From Porphyromonadaceae bacterium UBA7555 (GTDB lineage Bacteria; Bacteroidota; Bacteroidia; Bacteroidales; Muribaculaceae), in assembly GCA_002478045.1 (NCBI GenBank), contig DLLT01000008.1, positions 1-64,000 on the forward strand: a stretch of 64,000 bases of DNA, read 5' to 3'. The position numbers and the translations under genes were made by a program. The number at the start of each line of letters is the position of its first letter. The stretch's first letter is position 1. Of the stretch, positions 7,046 through 15,267 are shown piece after piece. The notes under the pieces were generated by a model, which was not told the DNA's origin, did not search any database, and saw nothing but the letters and a program-made list of their open reading frames with translations.

Positions 7046-8317
7046 TTATTGCTCGGACGGGTGTATGCGTGTGACGCGGAGCAGCTCGATGCGTGCCGCC
7101 GACTTGCGCAGCACTTCTATGGACAGGTTGCCCAAGGTGACGGTTTCGCCCTTTTCCGGGATGGCTCCGGTGTTGTGCAGGATGTATCCGGCAAGTGTTT
7201 GGTAATCATCATCTTCGGGGATATCGAGATGGTATGTGTCGTTGAGGTCTGCGATTTCGCAGCGTCCCGAGAATTCGTAAATGCCGTCACCCAGGTCGCG
7301 TGCCGTCGGTGCGGCCTTGTCGTGCTCGTCCTGAATGTCGCCGAAGATTTCCTCGACGAGGTCCTCGAGCGTGACAAGTCCGGCTGTGCCTCCGAATTCG
7401 TCAACGACGATGGCTATAGACCGTTTTTCGTTGAGCAGTCGGCGCATCATCTTATTGGCCAGCAGTGCCTCGGGCGCATATAATACGGGTTTGATGTGTT
7501 TGTGCCAGTCGCCGGTGGGGTCAAAAAGCTCGCTGACGTGGATGTACCCGATGATGTCGTCAATGTCTTCGCGATATACAAGTATCTTAGAACGTCCGCT
7601 GGAAGTGAACAACTTGGAGAGTTCATCGTAGCTTATGTCCGACTTGGCGGCGACAATTTCGTTGCGCGGAATCATACAATCGCGAAGGTGGGTGTTGGAG
7701 AAATCGAGTGCGTTTTGGAATATCTTGACTTCGGTACCTACTGCTTCTTTTTGGTCGTGTAGGCTGTCAATGGTGTCTTCGAGATAGTCGTTGAGGTCCG
7801 ACACGGATATCATCTTGATTTCCACCTGATCGGCCTTGAGTCCGAACATTCGCATAAGCCCGCGGGATATAGCCGTAGCCAGCAGTGCGATAGGATACAA
7901 TATGATGTAAAACAAGAAGATTGGTATGGCGATAAAGCGCATCGAGGTGTTGGGGTTGATGCGGAATATTGTCTTGGGAAGGAATTCGCCTGTGATGATG
8001 ATGACGATTGTTGAAACGATTGTTTGTAACAGCAGCATCATTCCATCGTCAAAACCCAAGACAGGTTGCAGTGGCTTAAGTAGCGCTGCCGCGCCCATAC
8101 CATAGATAACCAGGACGATGTTGTTGCCTACCAATATGGATGAGATAAAGAATTGAGGATTGGCGTAGAAACGCCGTAGTATTCGGCCTATGATGCCGCC
8201 TTGCTTGACGTCTATTTCGACACGTACGCGGTCGCTGGTGACGAAAGCCATCTCGGCGCCTGAAAACAAGCCGCTGAACAGCAATGATACAAGGGTTACA
8301 ATTATCCAAATTTCCAT
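7046..8317 (-). CDS. CNNM/CorC family (DUF21-CBS-HlyC/CorC) membrane protein
   Basis: 423 residues with the full family layout: a DUF21 membrane domain with four hydrophobic helices (residues 1-190, starting IWIIVTLVSLLFSGLFSGAEMAF), a CBS pair (about 205-330, containing MIPRNEI and VDEFGGTAGLVTLEDLVEEI), and a C-terminal CorC_HlyC domain. Members act in divalent-cation, probably magnesium, extrusion; the old name hemolysin is misleading. It is the last intact gene of a minus-strand run after lptC. GldE is a paralogue of this family, but nothing here specifically shows GldE. In related genomes, as I recall, a SurA/PpiD-type isomerase often follows; here a truncated surface protein does. Confidence 0.9.
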   Translation of the reverse strand: MEIWIIVTLVSLLFSGLFSGAEMAFVTSDRVRVEIDVKQGGIIGRILRRFYANPQFFISSILVGNNIVLVIYGMGAAALLKPLQPVLGFDDGMMLLLQTIVSTIVIIITGEFLPKTIFRINPNTSMRFIAIPIFLFYIILYPIALLATAISRGLMRMFGLKADQVEIKMISVSDLNDYLEDTIDSLHDQKEAVGTEVKIFQNALDFSNTHLRDCMIPRNEIVAAKSDISYDELSKLFTSSGRSKILVYREDIDDIIGYIHVSELFDPTGDWHKHIKPVLYAPEALLANKMMRRLLNEKRSIAIVVDEFGGTAGLVTLEDLVEEIFGDIQDEHDKAAPTARDLGDGIYEFSGRCEIADLNDTYHLDIPEDDDYQTLAGYILHNTGAIPEKGETVTLGNLSIEVLRKSAARIELLRVTRIHPSEQ

Positions 8318-8420
8318 AATGGGTGGCTAAACAATTTATGTGAGGAGTTCTATAATTTCGGTTGGTTATTTGATGCGGTGAATCTAATGTGGTGTCTATT
8401 GGTGTTGCATATCCGGCGTC

Positions 8421-9206
8421 TCAGCGTCTAATGGGGGTGCGTGTGCTTGTCGCCGGGACCAAATCCGATGAATTGCCCTGTTCGATGACGCCGATACCGC
8501 CGAAGGCGTTGCGACGTCTTGAGGCACGTTCGGGCGGTAATGGGCGTTCGGGACGCGGTGTTCCGGCGGGCAGGCTGTCCTGTGCCACGGCGGTCATGCC
8601 CGGGCCGAAGGGTCGTTGACCCTTTCCGCCTTTTGCTGACCGGTCTACGGGGATGATGGCTGTGGGGCGGTTGACGTTGTATTGCGTCATTTCCTGATTG
8701 GACTCGAACCCGTAGCCTTCGATGATATGGTTGGTGCGTACAATGTGTATAAACGAGTCCGAGTATACCTTGCTTTGGTTTTGGTCCCAATATAGCTGCT
8801 CGGTCAAGAATGTGTCGCGTTGGACATTGACCATCACTATATTGCCGTCCAGCCGCCATAGGCGACGCTGACTGAAGTATGTCGCCGAGTCGCAGCGCAT
8901 AGCTGCCGCCGGCTTCATCTTCAGGTCAAAGTTGACGAGATTCAGTCCCTTGGGAAACTTCCACATCGGATCGGGAATGTCGTCATATATGTTCCACACC
9001 GGGGCGGTTATGTGGTAGCGAGTGTACCCCGAGTCGGATATGAGAGTGGAGACGTTGGTCGTAGACATGGTGGGCGTCACCAGTGGGTCGGAGACGTTGG
9101 CTACATAGCTGTGCTCCTGTTCGTCGGTACACGAGGCTATGGCGGCGGCCAAAACGGCGGCGGCCAGCAATGCACGTGGCGAATGTTTGAAGCACTGCGA
9201 AACCAT
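8421..9206 (-). CDS. lptC: LPS export periplasmic lipoprotein LptC
   Basis: 261 residues from an ATG at 9206 (a TTG at 9230 would only add eight unlikely residues). The N-terminus is a lipoprotein signal with lipobox AIASC, Cys26. The body matches the Bacteroidetes LptC beta-jelly-roll: ISDSGYTRYHITAPVW, FPKGLNLVNF, CDSATYFSQRRLWRLDGNIVMVN and TEQLYWDQNQSKVYSD. LptC links the inner-membrane LptBFG transporter to the periplasmic LPS bridge. The last 70 residues are a Pro/Arg/Gly-rich low-complexity tail not expected in the family. The start lies 20 bases after the stop of the outer-membrane protein gene, so they are cotranscribed. Confidence 0.85.
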   Translation of the reverse strand: MVSQCFKHSPRALLAAAVLAAAIASCTDEQEHSYVANVSDPLVTPTMSTTNVSTLISDSGYTRYHITAPVWNIYDDIPDPMWKFPKGLNLVNFDLKMKPAAAMRCDSATYFSQRRLWRLDGNIVMVNVQRDTFLTEQLYWDQNQSKVYSDSFIHIVRTNHIIEGYGFESNQEMTQYNVNRPTAIIPVDRSAKGGKGQRPFGPGMTAVAQDSLPAGTPRPERPLPPERASRRRNAFGGIGVIEQGNSSDLVPATSTRTPIRR

Positions 9207-9226
9207 GGTATGGGACGTCGGAGGCG

Positions 9227-10504
9227 TCAATAGATTTTGCTCTTACGGAACCACATCTCGTTGAAGTTGAGCCCGAGAGTGATGTTGAAGTAGTTCTCTT
9301 TGATGAGTGGGTCGGGGTTGGCGGCGCGGTGCTTCCATTCAAAGCCGATATTCACTGTGGTCTTGAACCCGGGCACGGGCAGTCCGAAGCCGAGGGTGAC
9401 GCCGTATTCGCGCACATTGTTGTCGCGTATCATGATATAGTCGTGGGTGTAGTATCCGCCCAGACGATAGTGTATGCGTTGGCCGTAGTTGCCGCGGATG
9501 TTGGGGGTGTACTCAAGACCGGCACCCACGCGCCAGCGGTCGGCGAAATTGGTTTGCTCGAAGCTTTCGAGGGCGGCGTATTTGGCCTTGCTCCAGGGCT
9601 GGTAGGTGTAGTCGGCGGCCACGGTCAACTTGTTGTTGTGCGTCCACGAAATACCGGCGCCCCATTTCTCGGGCAGCGAATACAGCCCTTTGAGTTTGGT
9701 GTAACCCACGGTGTCGGGGGTGGCGTTTTCTTCTGATGTATAGTAATATACGCCGTAGGTGTCACCGTGCAGGTCCTTGGCCGGGGCGTATACGAGACCC
9801 AGCGAGAGCCGGTCGCGTTTGCTTATGTAGAAGTGATATTGCACGCCGAATTCGGCATACCAATCGCGTACCTTGAGCGTGCGCTCGAATAGGGATGTCG
9901 ATGCGGACGAGGCTACGGCATAGGTGTCGTTGATGGTCGAGCCGAAGAGGTAGGCGATGTTGGCACCTACGCTGAAACCGCGGAAGGGACGTCCGGCGAT
10001 ACCGAAGTATAGCTGATTGATGCTGCCGGAACCCTGACGGCTGACACTGCCGTTGTCAATGGCGTTGCCGAAGCTGTAGCCTACACTGCTATAGGGAAGC
10101 AGGCCCACACTTGCACCCATATATCGGCCTATGGGTACCTGCATAGTGATGTAGTCGAGGCCGCCGCCGAAGTCGTGGTGGCTCTTATCGCCTTCCTTCT
10201 GCCATTGAGATACGGCGGTGACGCCCATATCAAAGAGGAAGGTGAGGGTGTCTATGGCCGCATACGAAGCCGGGTTCATGACGTTGGTCTGGCGTCCGGA
10301 GGAGGCGGCGTAGCCTACTCCGCCCATAGACTTCTGAGCTGCGGTGGCGTTGTCGCCCAGTATGCCGTAGCCGTAGCGCGAATAGGGCGTGATTACGGAG
10401 TTTTGGGCGGTGGCGGTTGCCGTACCCATTACGGCTAAAGCCGAAGCCAGGGTCATGCAAACGGCCTTGGCGTACCTTTGGAGGATTGTTGCGAATATTT
10501 TCAT
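9227..10504 (-). CDS. Outer-membrane beta-barrel protein (FadL/OmpP1-like context)
   Basis: 425 residues from the ATG at 10504, which overlaps the coaX stop as ATGA; the frame is open further upstream but without a signal. The signal peptide ends TATATAQ near residue 33. The mature start SVITPYSRYGYGILGDN and AAQKSMGGVGYA is typical of a widespread Bacteroidetes family of FadL-like porins. Alternating aromatic beta-strands follow (WYAEFGVQYHFYI, IHYRLGGYYTHDYIMI), ending with an aromatic strand. It probably sits in the outer membrane; cargo unknown. It is translationally coupled to coaX and followed by lptC, an order I associate with Bacteroides. Confidence 0.8.
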   Translation of the reverse strand: MKIFATILQRYAKAVCMTLASALAVMGTATATAQNSVITPYSRYGYGILGDNATAAQKSMGGVGYAASSGRQTNVMNPASYAAIDTLTFLFDMGVTAVSQWQKEGDKSHHDFGGGLDYITMQVPIGRYMGASVGLLPYSSVGYSFGNAIDNGSVSRQGSGSINQLYFGIAGRPFRGFSVGANIAYLFGSTINDTYAVASSASTSLFERTLKVRDWYAEFGVQYHFYISKRDRLSLGLVYAPAKDLHGDTYGVYYYTSEENATPDTVGYTKLKGLYSLPEKWGAGISWTHNNKLTVAADYTYQPWSKAKYAALESFEQTNFADRWRVGAGLEYTPNIRGNYGQRIHYRLGGYYTHDYIMIRDNNVREYGVTLGFGLPVPGFKTTVNIGFEWKHRAANPDPLIKENYFNITLGLNFNEMWFRKSKIY

Positions 10505-11241
10505 TGGTCGAAATTGTATCGTAGTATTGTGTAAAGCCCGAGGCTTACGAGGTGTGGGTGCGTAATCGGTTGGAACGGCAAGTGTCGTAATATCATCGGC
10601 GCTTGGCCGCCGGTGATAACGATATGAGCGTCTGCGCCGGCGCAATTGCGGTAGTGCAGGATCTCGCCCACGACACCTTCGAGAGCTCCGGCACGCAGAG
10701 CTGAGGCTGTATCCGTGCCCCATAACGGCACTTCGGTTGTATCATCGATGGTTACCAGAGGAAGACGGGCCGTGAAGTGGTTGAGTGCACGCAGACGCAT
10801 ATCAAGACCCGGGGCGATATTGCCGCCGCGGTATATGCCGTCGGCGCTGACGATGTCGTAGGTGATGGCCGTGCCGATATCTATGACCAGAATGTCGCGA
10901 TTGTCGCTGCACAGGCTGTAGGCGCCTATGGCGGCGGCTACACGGTCCAGCCCCAGAGTGCGTGGCGTGGCATATGCTATGCGTACCGGCATCGGTGTGT
11001 CCACAGACATTTCTACGAAGTGCGGCGTCAGCGTGTTCAGGGCTTCGATGGTCGGAAGATCGCGTCCGCTTACGGTGCAGTATATTGCTGCCGATGGTTT
11101 GTGATTGCCGCAAAGCATCGTAAGGTCAGATACTTGCAGTGTGTCGAACGTCTTGCTCGCCACTATTTCGTCGTTGTCGCCATCCCAGATGTCAACTTTG
11201 ACGCACGTGTTGCCTTGGTCTATGGTCAGATAATACGCCAT
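10501..11241 (-). CDS. coaX: Type III pantothenate kinase
   Basis: 246 residues from the ATG at 11241 (the frame is open 11 codons further, but LTIDQGNT should lie at the N-terminus). It performs ATP-dependent phosphorylation of pantothenate, the first step of coenzyme A synthesis, in the cytoplasm. Family motifs are DQGNTCVKV, GLDRVAAAIGAY, DIGTAITYDIV and GGNIAPGLDMRLRAL. The stop overlaps the next gene's ATG by four bases. A -7-like TAATTTTG on the minus strand at 11250-11257 is only nine bases upstream of the ATG, which suggests a leaderless or nearly leaderless message. Confidence 0.95.
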   Translation of the reverse strand: MAYYLTIDQGNTCVKVDIWDGDNDEIVASKTFDTLQVSDLTMLCGNHKPSAAIYCTVSGRDLPTIEALNTLTPHFVEMSVDTPMPVRIAYATPRTLGLDRVAAAIGAYSLCSDNRDILVIDIGTAITYDIVSADGIYRGGNIAPGLDMRLRALNHFTARLPLVTIDDTTEVPLWGTDTASALRAGALEGVVGEILHYRNCAGADAHIVITGGQAPMILRHLPFQPITHPHLVSLGLYTILRYNFDQ

Positions 11242-11249
11242 AATCTCGG

Positions 11250-11257
11250 CAAAATTA
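11250..11257 (-). promoter_or_regulatory. Possible coaX promoter -7 box (near-leaderless)
   Basis: TAATTTTG on the minus strand fits the Bacteroides -7 consensus. The -33 position shows only TGCG, a poor match. Transcription would start about at the coaX ATG. Confidence 0.4.
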
Positions 11258-11340
11258 GCATAATTCCGCCGCATTACGCATATTTTGCGGTACTTTTTAA
11301 CATTATATAAGGCCGAAACGGTCGCGTCTGCTTTGTTGCA

Positions 11341-12138
11341 TCAGTTTTCTTTCCAGACGATATGGGCGGCGCATACGCGCATGCCATCGCGTAGCAGCTC
11401 GACATCGGAGGCTTGGAGGAGAGTGCTTGCGGGCGTTAGAAGTGTCTCTTGTTTTGTGGCGGCGATGTTGCGTGCGGCCACGGCGACAGTTTGACCATAG
11501 AGACATTCGTGCTGGTAGATGATGTTGAGTTGCGCTATGCTGTGTGTGTCGTAGTGGCTCAGCGGCCAGGTGTCAAGCATAGTCTCGATGTAGCGTACCG
11601 AATTGACATGACGATTGATGTCAATATCGGAGTAACGCCATGTGTACGAGGTGCGTACGTCTTCGGACGAGCATGGCGGAATGCGTCCCGGACGCGGCAC
11701 GGTGATACCATCGGCTCCGATGACCAGGCTGTCCAGCCCGAGTATTGAGATGTCGGCGGGCGTGCGGTCGGCGGTATTGATGGCAGCCCAAATGGTGCGT
11801 GCTTCGCCTATGGTGTCGCCGGATTCGTCGGTGATGCGTATGCAGCGTGTGCTGTATAGGCGATTGACATCTTCTATCCAGGTGTGTAGGGCAAAGCTGT
11901 GATTGAAGCGCGGCCAACGCTTCATATGCAGAGCCATACGCGAGAGCACCCACCCTATGCCGTGTTGCGATAGGTCGGCGTACCCGATGCCCAGGAGGTT
12001 GGCGTGCTGCGTGGCCACCTCGATGATACGCTCGGTCATCAATGCCGGGGATATGGTGCCTCCGGCGTCACACTCGGCGGCGGTGAGCATATAGTTGTGT
12101 GTCAGCCGTAGGTCTTTGTCCGTGAGTCCCTGTTTCAT
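11341..12138 (-). CDS. Acyl-ACP thioesterase
   Basis: 265 residues with the double hot-dog layout of the bacterial FatA/acyl-ACP thioesterase family (PF01643). These enzymes release free fatty acids from acyl carrier protein in the cytoplasm. Supporting segments are the first hot-dog fold with ANLLGIGYADLSQHGIGWVLSRM and MKRWPRFNHSFALHTWI, and the second with YSDIDINRHVNSVRYIETMLD, which carries the conserved Asn-His active-site region. It follows queA on the same strand with a 63-base gap, within the truB-queA run, and is probably the last gene of that operon. Confidence 0.88.
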   Translation of the reverse strand: MKQGLTDKDLRLTHNYMLTAAECDAGGTISPALMTERIIEVATQHANLLGIGYADLSQHGIGWVLSRMALHMKRWPRFNHSFALHTWIEDVNRLYSTRCIRITDESGDTIGEARTIWAAINTADRTPADISILGLDSLVIGADGITVPRPGRIPPCSSEDVRTSYTWRYSDIDINRHVNSVRYIETMLDTWPLSHYDTHSIAQLNIIYQHECLYGQTVAVAARNIAATKQETLLTPASTLLQASDVELLRDGMRVCAAHIVWKEN

Positions 12139-12201
12139 GTGCCTATATATTGGTTTGCGTTGTGTATGTGAGCCGTTTTTGGCGGCTATGGTTGCGGCTT
12201 G

Positions 12202-13254
12202 TCAGTCGATAATGAGCATTGCGTCGCCGTAGGCGCCGAATTGGTATTTCTCGTTGATAGCCACCTTGTAGGCGTTCATAATGGTGTCGTATCCGCCGAA
12301 AGCGGCAGCCATCATCAGCATGGTGGACAGCGGCAGGTGAAAATTGGTGACCATAGCGGTGGCTACGGTGAAGTCATATGGTGGGAATATGAATTTATTG
12401 GTCCAGCCTTCGTAGACTTTCATGTGTCCGCCCAAGGTGACGGCGCTGCATATTCCGCGGAGTACTGAAGCACCGACGGCGCAGACCTGTTTGCCGGCGT
12501 CCTTGACGCGGTTGACGTGATCTACCAGCGACTGCGGCGCAAACATCTGTTCGCTGTCCATACGGTGCTTGGTGAGGTCTTCGACGTCGATATCGCGGAA
12601 TGTCCCCAGGCCGCAGTGTACGGTCAGATAATCGGTTTCGACGCCTTTGATTTCGAGGCGTTTGAGCAGTTCGCGGCTGAAGTGCATGCCGGCGGCGGGA
12701 GCCACTACGGCACCTTCTTTTCTTGCAAAGATGGTCTGGTAGCGCTCGGCGTCTTCGGGCTCGGGCTCGCGTTTGATATAGTCGGGCAGGGGCGTCATGC
12801 CGAGGTGGTAGAGTCGCTCCTTGAATTCGTCGTGTGGTGCATCGTACAGGAATCGCAGCGTACGGCCGCGTGAGGTGGTGTTGTCGATGACTTCGGCCAC
12901 CATAGACTCGTCTTCGCCGAAGTACAACTTGTTGCCTATGCGTATTTTACGTGCCGGCTCAACGAGTACGTCCCACAGTTTGTTGTCGCTGTTGAGTTCG
13001 CGCAGCAGGAACACCTCGATGCGTGCTCCTGTCTTTTCCTTGTTTCCGTACAGACGTGCCGGAAAGACCTTGGTGTCGTTGTAGAGCATCAGGTCGCCTT
13101 CATCGAAGTAGTCAATGATGTCCTTGAATATACGATGTTCCAACTCGCCGGTTTTGCGGTGTACAACCATCAGCCGTGCTCCATCGCGGTCTTGGCTCGG
13201 GTACTGGGCGATAAGTGACTCGGGGAGTTGGTACTTGAATTGCGAAAGTTTCAT
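12202..13254 (-). CDS. queA: S-adenosylmethionine:tRNA ribosyltransferase-isomerase
   Basis: 350 residues from the ATG at 13254, giving the family start MKLSQFKYQLPESLIAQYP; upstream in-frame codons look non-coding. QueA transfers and isomerises the ribosyl part of SAM onto preQ1-modified tRNA to form epoxyqueuosine. Key segments are RDGARLMV, DLMLYNDTKVFPARL, APAAGMHFS, TVHCGLGTFRDI and NFHLPLSTMLMMAAAF. Together with queE and queD at 49.5-50.4 kb it shows a de novo queuosine pathway, though queC and queF are not in the window. It sits 35 bases after truB. Confidence 0.96.
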   Translation of the reverse strand: MKLSQFKYQLPESLIAQYPSQDRDGARLMVVHRKTGELEHRIFKDIIDYFDEGDLMLYNDTKVFPARLYGNKEKTGARIEVFLLRELNSDNKLWDVLVEPARKIRIGNKLYFGEDESMVAEVIDNTTSRGRTLRFLYDAPHDEFKERLYHLGMTPLPDYIKREPEPEDAERYQTIFARKEGAVVAPAAGMHFSRELLKRLEIKGVETDYLTVHCGLGTFRDIDVEDLTKHRMDSEQMFAPQSLVDHVNRVKDAGKQVCAVGASVLRGICSAVTLGGHMKVYEGWTNKFIFPPYDFTVATAMVTNFHLPLSTMLMMAAAFGGYDTIMNAYKVAINEKYQFGAYGDAMLIID

Positions 13255-13289
13255 ACTGTATCTTGTGTTTTTTGCTTTTTGCAGTGTTT

Positions 13290-14063
13290 TCAAGCCTTGT
13301 CATCGTGCTCTACCACGGGGCTTTGGCGTATCAGAGCCGCCATTTGATCCGGCGACAGGCACATATCGGCGGTGACGTCTCCCACCTGTGTGCGGCGCAG
13401 GGCGGTGAGGTGTGCACCCGAGTGCAGGGTCTCGCCGATGTCGCGGGCAAGGGCACGGATGTAGGTGCCTTTGCTGCATACCACGCGTATGGTGATGCTT
13501 TGCGGCGAGTACTTGAGCAGTTCGATTTCGTCGATGACCAGCAGTTTGGGTTTAAGTGCCACTTCCTCGCCTTGCCGAGCCATTTGATAGGCGCGAACGC
13601 CATTGATTTTGCACGCCGAGAACGATGGCGGGGTCTGGCTTATGGGTCCGTGGAAGCGGCGTAGAACCTCCTCGACGGCTTCGCGGGTGATATGCTCGGT
13701 GGGGTAGGTAGCATCAATCTCGGTTTCGAGGTCGAAGGAGGGCGTGGTGGCGCCCAGTGCGATAGTGGCTATATATTCCTTGACGCCGGTCTGCAGGCTT
13801 TCTATAAGCTTGGTGGCGCGTCCGGTGCATACAATCATTACGCCGGTGGCCAGCGGGTCAAGTGTCCCGGCGTGTCCTACCTTGAACTTCTTGACGCCGA
13901 GCCGACGCATGATGGCGCCGCGCACGCGTTTCACCGCATCAAAGGAAGTCCAGCCCGGCGGTTTGTCCAGGTATATGATTTCGCCTTCCGCCCAGTCCAT
14001 AGGGCGTAACGGCGTTTCGGTGTCCACAATTGCCGTAGTTTCCGTATCAGTGTTTTGCGTCAT
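13290..14063 (-). CDS. truB: tRNA pseudouridine-55 synthase
   Basis: 257 residues. TruB isomerises U55 in the T-loop of tRNAs. The catalytic motif is HAGTLDPLATGV with Asp69, preceded by LDKPPGWTSFDAV; CSKGTYIRALARDIG and GAHLTALRRTQVGD are the other signatures. The first 25 residues are an acidic, Thr-rich leader. It lies between uppP and queA, as in many Bacteroidales, with a 13-base gap to uppP. Confidence 0.96.
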   Translation of the reverse strand: MTQNTDTETTAIVDTETPLRPMDWAEGEIIYLDKPPGWTSFDAVKRVRGAIMRRLGVKKFKVGHAGTLDPLATGVMIVCTGRATKLIESLQTGVKEYIATIALGATTPSFDLETEIDATYPTEHITREAVEEVLRRFHGPISQTPPSFSACKINGVRAYQMARQGEEVALKPKLLVIDEIELLKYSPQSITIRVVCSKGTYIRALARDIGETLHSGAHLTALRRTQVGDVTADMCLSPDQMAALIRQSPVVEHDDKA

Positions 14064-14076
14064 TCTAAAACTTGTG

Positions 14077-14913
14077 TCATCCTAAGGTGAGGCACAGAGT
14101 GCCGACGATGAGGCAGTAAAGGGCAAACCACACGAGGCGGCCGCGTTTGACCAATTCTATCATCCATTTGCAGGCAATGCATCCCGAGACGAAGGCGGCT
14201 ATGAAGCCAACGGCGAGTGCGCCGAGGCTGACGCCTCCGACCACGCCGTCTCCGCTGATGCCTTTGTATACATCCAGCAGGCCTTGGCCGAGGATGGGGA
14301 TGATTACCATAAGGAACGAGAATTTGGCTACTTTATCACGGCGGTTGCCCAGGAGGATGCCGGTGGCGATGGTGGTGCCGCTGCGGCTTAATCCGGGGAT
14401 GACTGCTACGGCTTGGGCGCATCCGATGATGAAGGCGTCAAAGTAGCCTATGGGTCGGCCCGTGGACATACTGTCGCGGACGCCGCGCCGACGTATCGAG
14501 GGTAGTGTGCGTGTGAAGTATGCAAAAGACAATAACAATGCGGTGACGCACAGGCTGATGCCTACCACACTGAGGTTGGCGCCGAAGAGCCCTTCGACTT
14601 GTTTCTTGAAGCATATACCGACGATGCCTACGGGGATGCAGGACACGAGTATTTTGCATACCAACGAGGTGTTCTCATCTCGGCGCAGGGTGAAGAACGA
14701 GCGGCACATTCCGCTGAACTCGTGCCACAGTATGACGATGGTACTCAGTACCGTAGCTACGTGTAGCGCCACATCGTATTGCATCGAGTCCGCCCCGGCC
14801 ATATTGAGGCCCAGCAGGTCTTGGCATATTTCGAGGTGTCCGGACGAACTTATGGGTAGGTATTCGGAGAGGCCTTGTACAAGGCCCAGTATAAGCGAGT
14901 CTATGATGTCCAT
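14077..14913 (-). CDS. uppP: Undecaprenyl-diphosphatase (BacA family)
   Basis: 278 residues, an integral membrane protein with about eight hydrophobic helices. It dephosphorylates undecaprenyl pyrophosphate to recycle the lipid carrier for peptidoglycan and surface polysaccharides. Both signature motifs are present: GLSEYLPISSSGHL with Glu17 near the N-terminus and PGLSRSGTTIATGILLG near residue 170. It follows the DUF3098 gene by 12 bases. BacA proteins also give bacitracin tolerance. Confidence 0.96.
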   Translation of the reverse strand: MDIIDSLILGLVQGLSEYLPISSSGHLEICQDLLGLNMAGADSMQYDVALHVATVLSTIVILWHEFSGMCRSFFTLRRDENTSLVCKILVSCIPVGIVGICFKKQVEGLFGANLSVVGISLCVTALLLSFAYFTRTLPSIRRRGVRDSMSTGRPIGYFDAFIIGCAQAVAVIPGLSRSGTTIATGILLGNRRDKVAKFSFLMVIIPILGQGLLDVYKGISGDGVVGGVSLGALAVGFIAAFVSGCIACKWMIELVKRGRLVWFALYCLIVGTLCLTLG

Positions 14914-14925
14914 GTGTGTGCGGGC

Positions 14926-15267
14926 TTAGTCGTTGGCTTTATCGGATTTTTTGTCTTTGGGACGAATGATAATGCCCACAGCCATAGCCACGAAGCCCAG
15001 GAAGGCAAACAGCGGTCCGATGACTATGCGGCGTGTGCTGAAGATGTCCGGGTTGAAGTTGTCGGGAGTGCTACCGCCGCCCAGCATCAGCAAAAAGCCG
15101 AGAACTATGGCTGCACCGGCGCATCCCATAATTATAAAATTGAGACGTTCCAACGGCTGATGTGCGCGGTCCTGTTTTTTTAGCTTTGTGCCCGTCTTGG
15201 CGGGCGATGCTTGTATGGGCTTGGTGGCTTTTGACGCCTTAGTGCCGGATAAATTCTTTTGCTCCAT
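14926..15267 (-). CDS. DUF3098 small membrane protein
   Basis: 113 residues: a charged Lys/Thr-rich cytoplasmic N-terminus (about 40 residues), then two hydrophobic helices (FIIMGCAGAAIVLGFLLML and IGPLFAFLGFVAMAVGIII) joined by a loop containing NPDIFSTRRI, and a lysine-rich tail. This is the Bacteroidetes DUF3098 family, which characteristically lies between ftsX and uppP. The function is unknown; the neighbours suggest division or cell-wall lipid cycling. Its ATG overlaps the ftsX stop by one base (TAATG), so it is translationally coupled. Confidence 0.85.
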   Translation of the reverse strand: MEQKNLSGTKASKATKPIQASPAKTGTKLKKQDRAHQPLERLNFIIMGCAGAAIVLGFLLMLGGGSTPDNFNPDIFSTRRIVIGPLFAFLGFVAMAVGIIIRPKDKKSDKAND

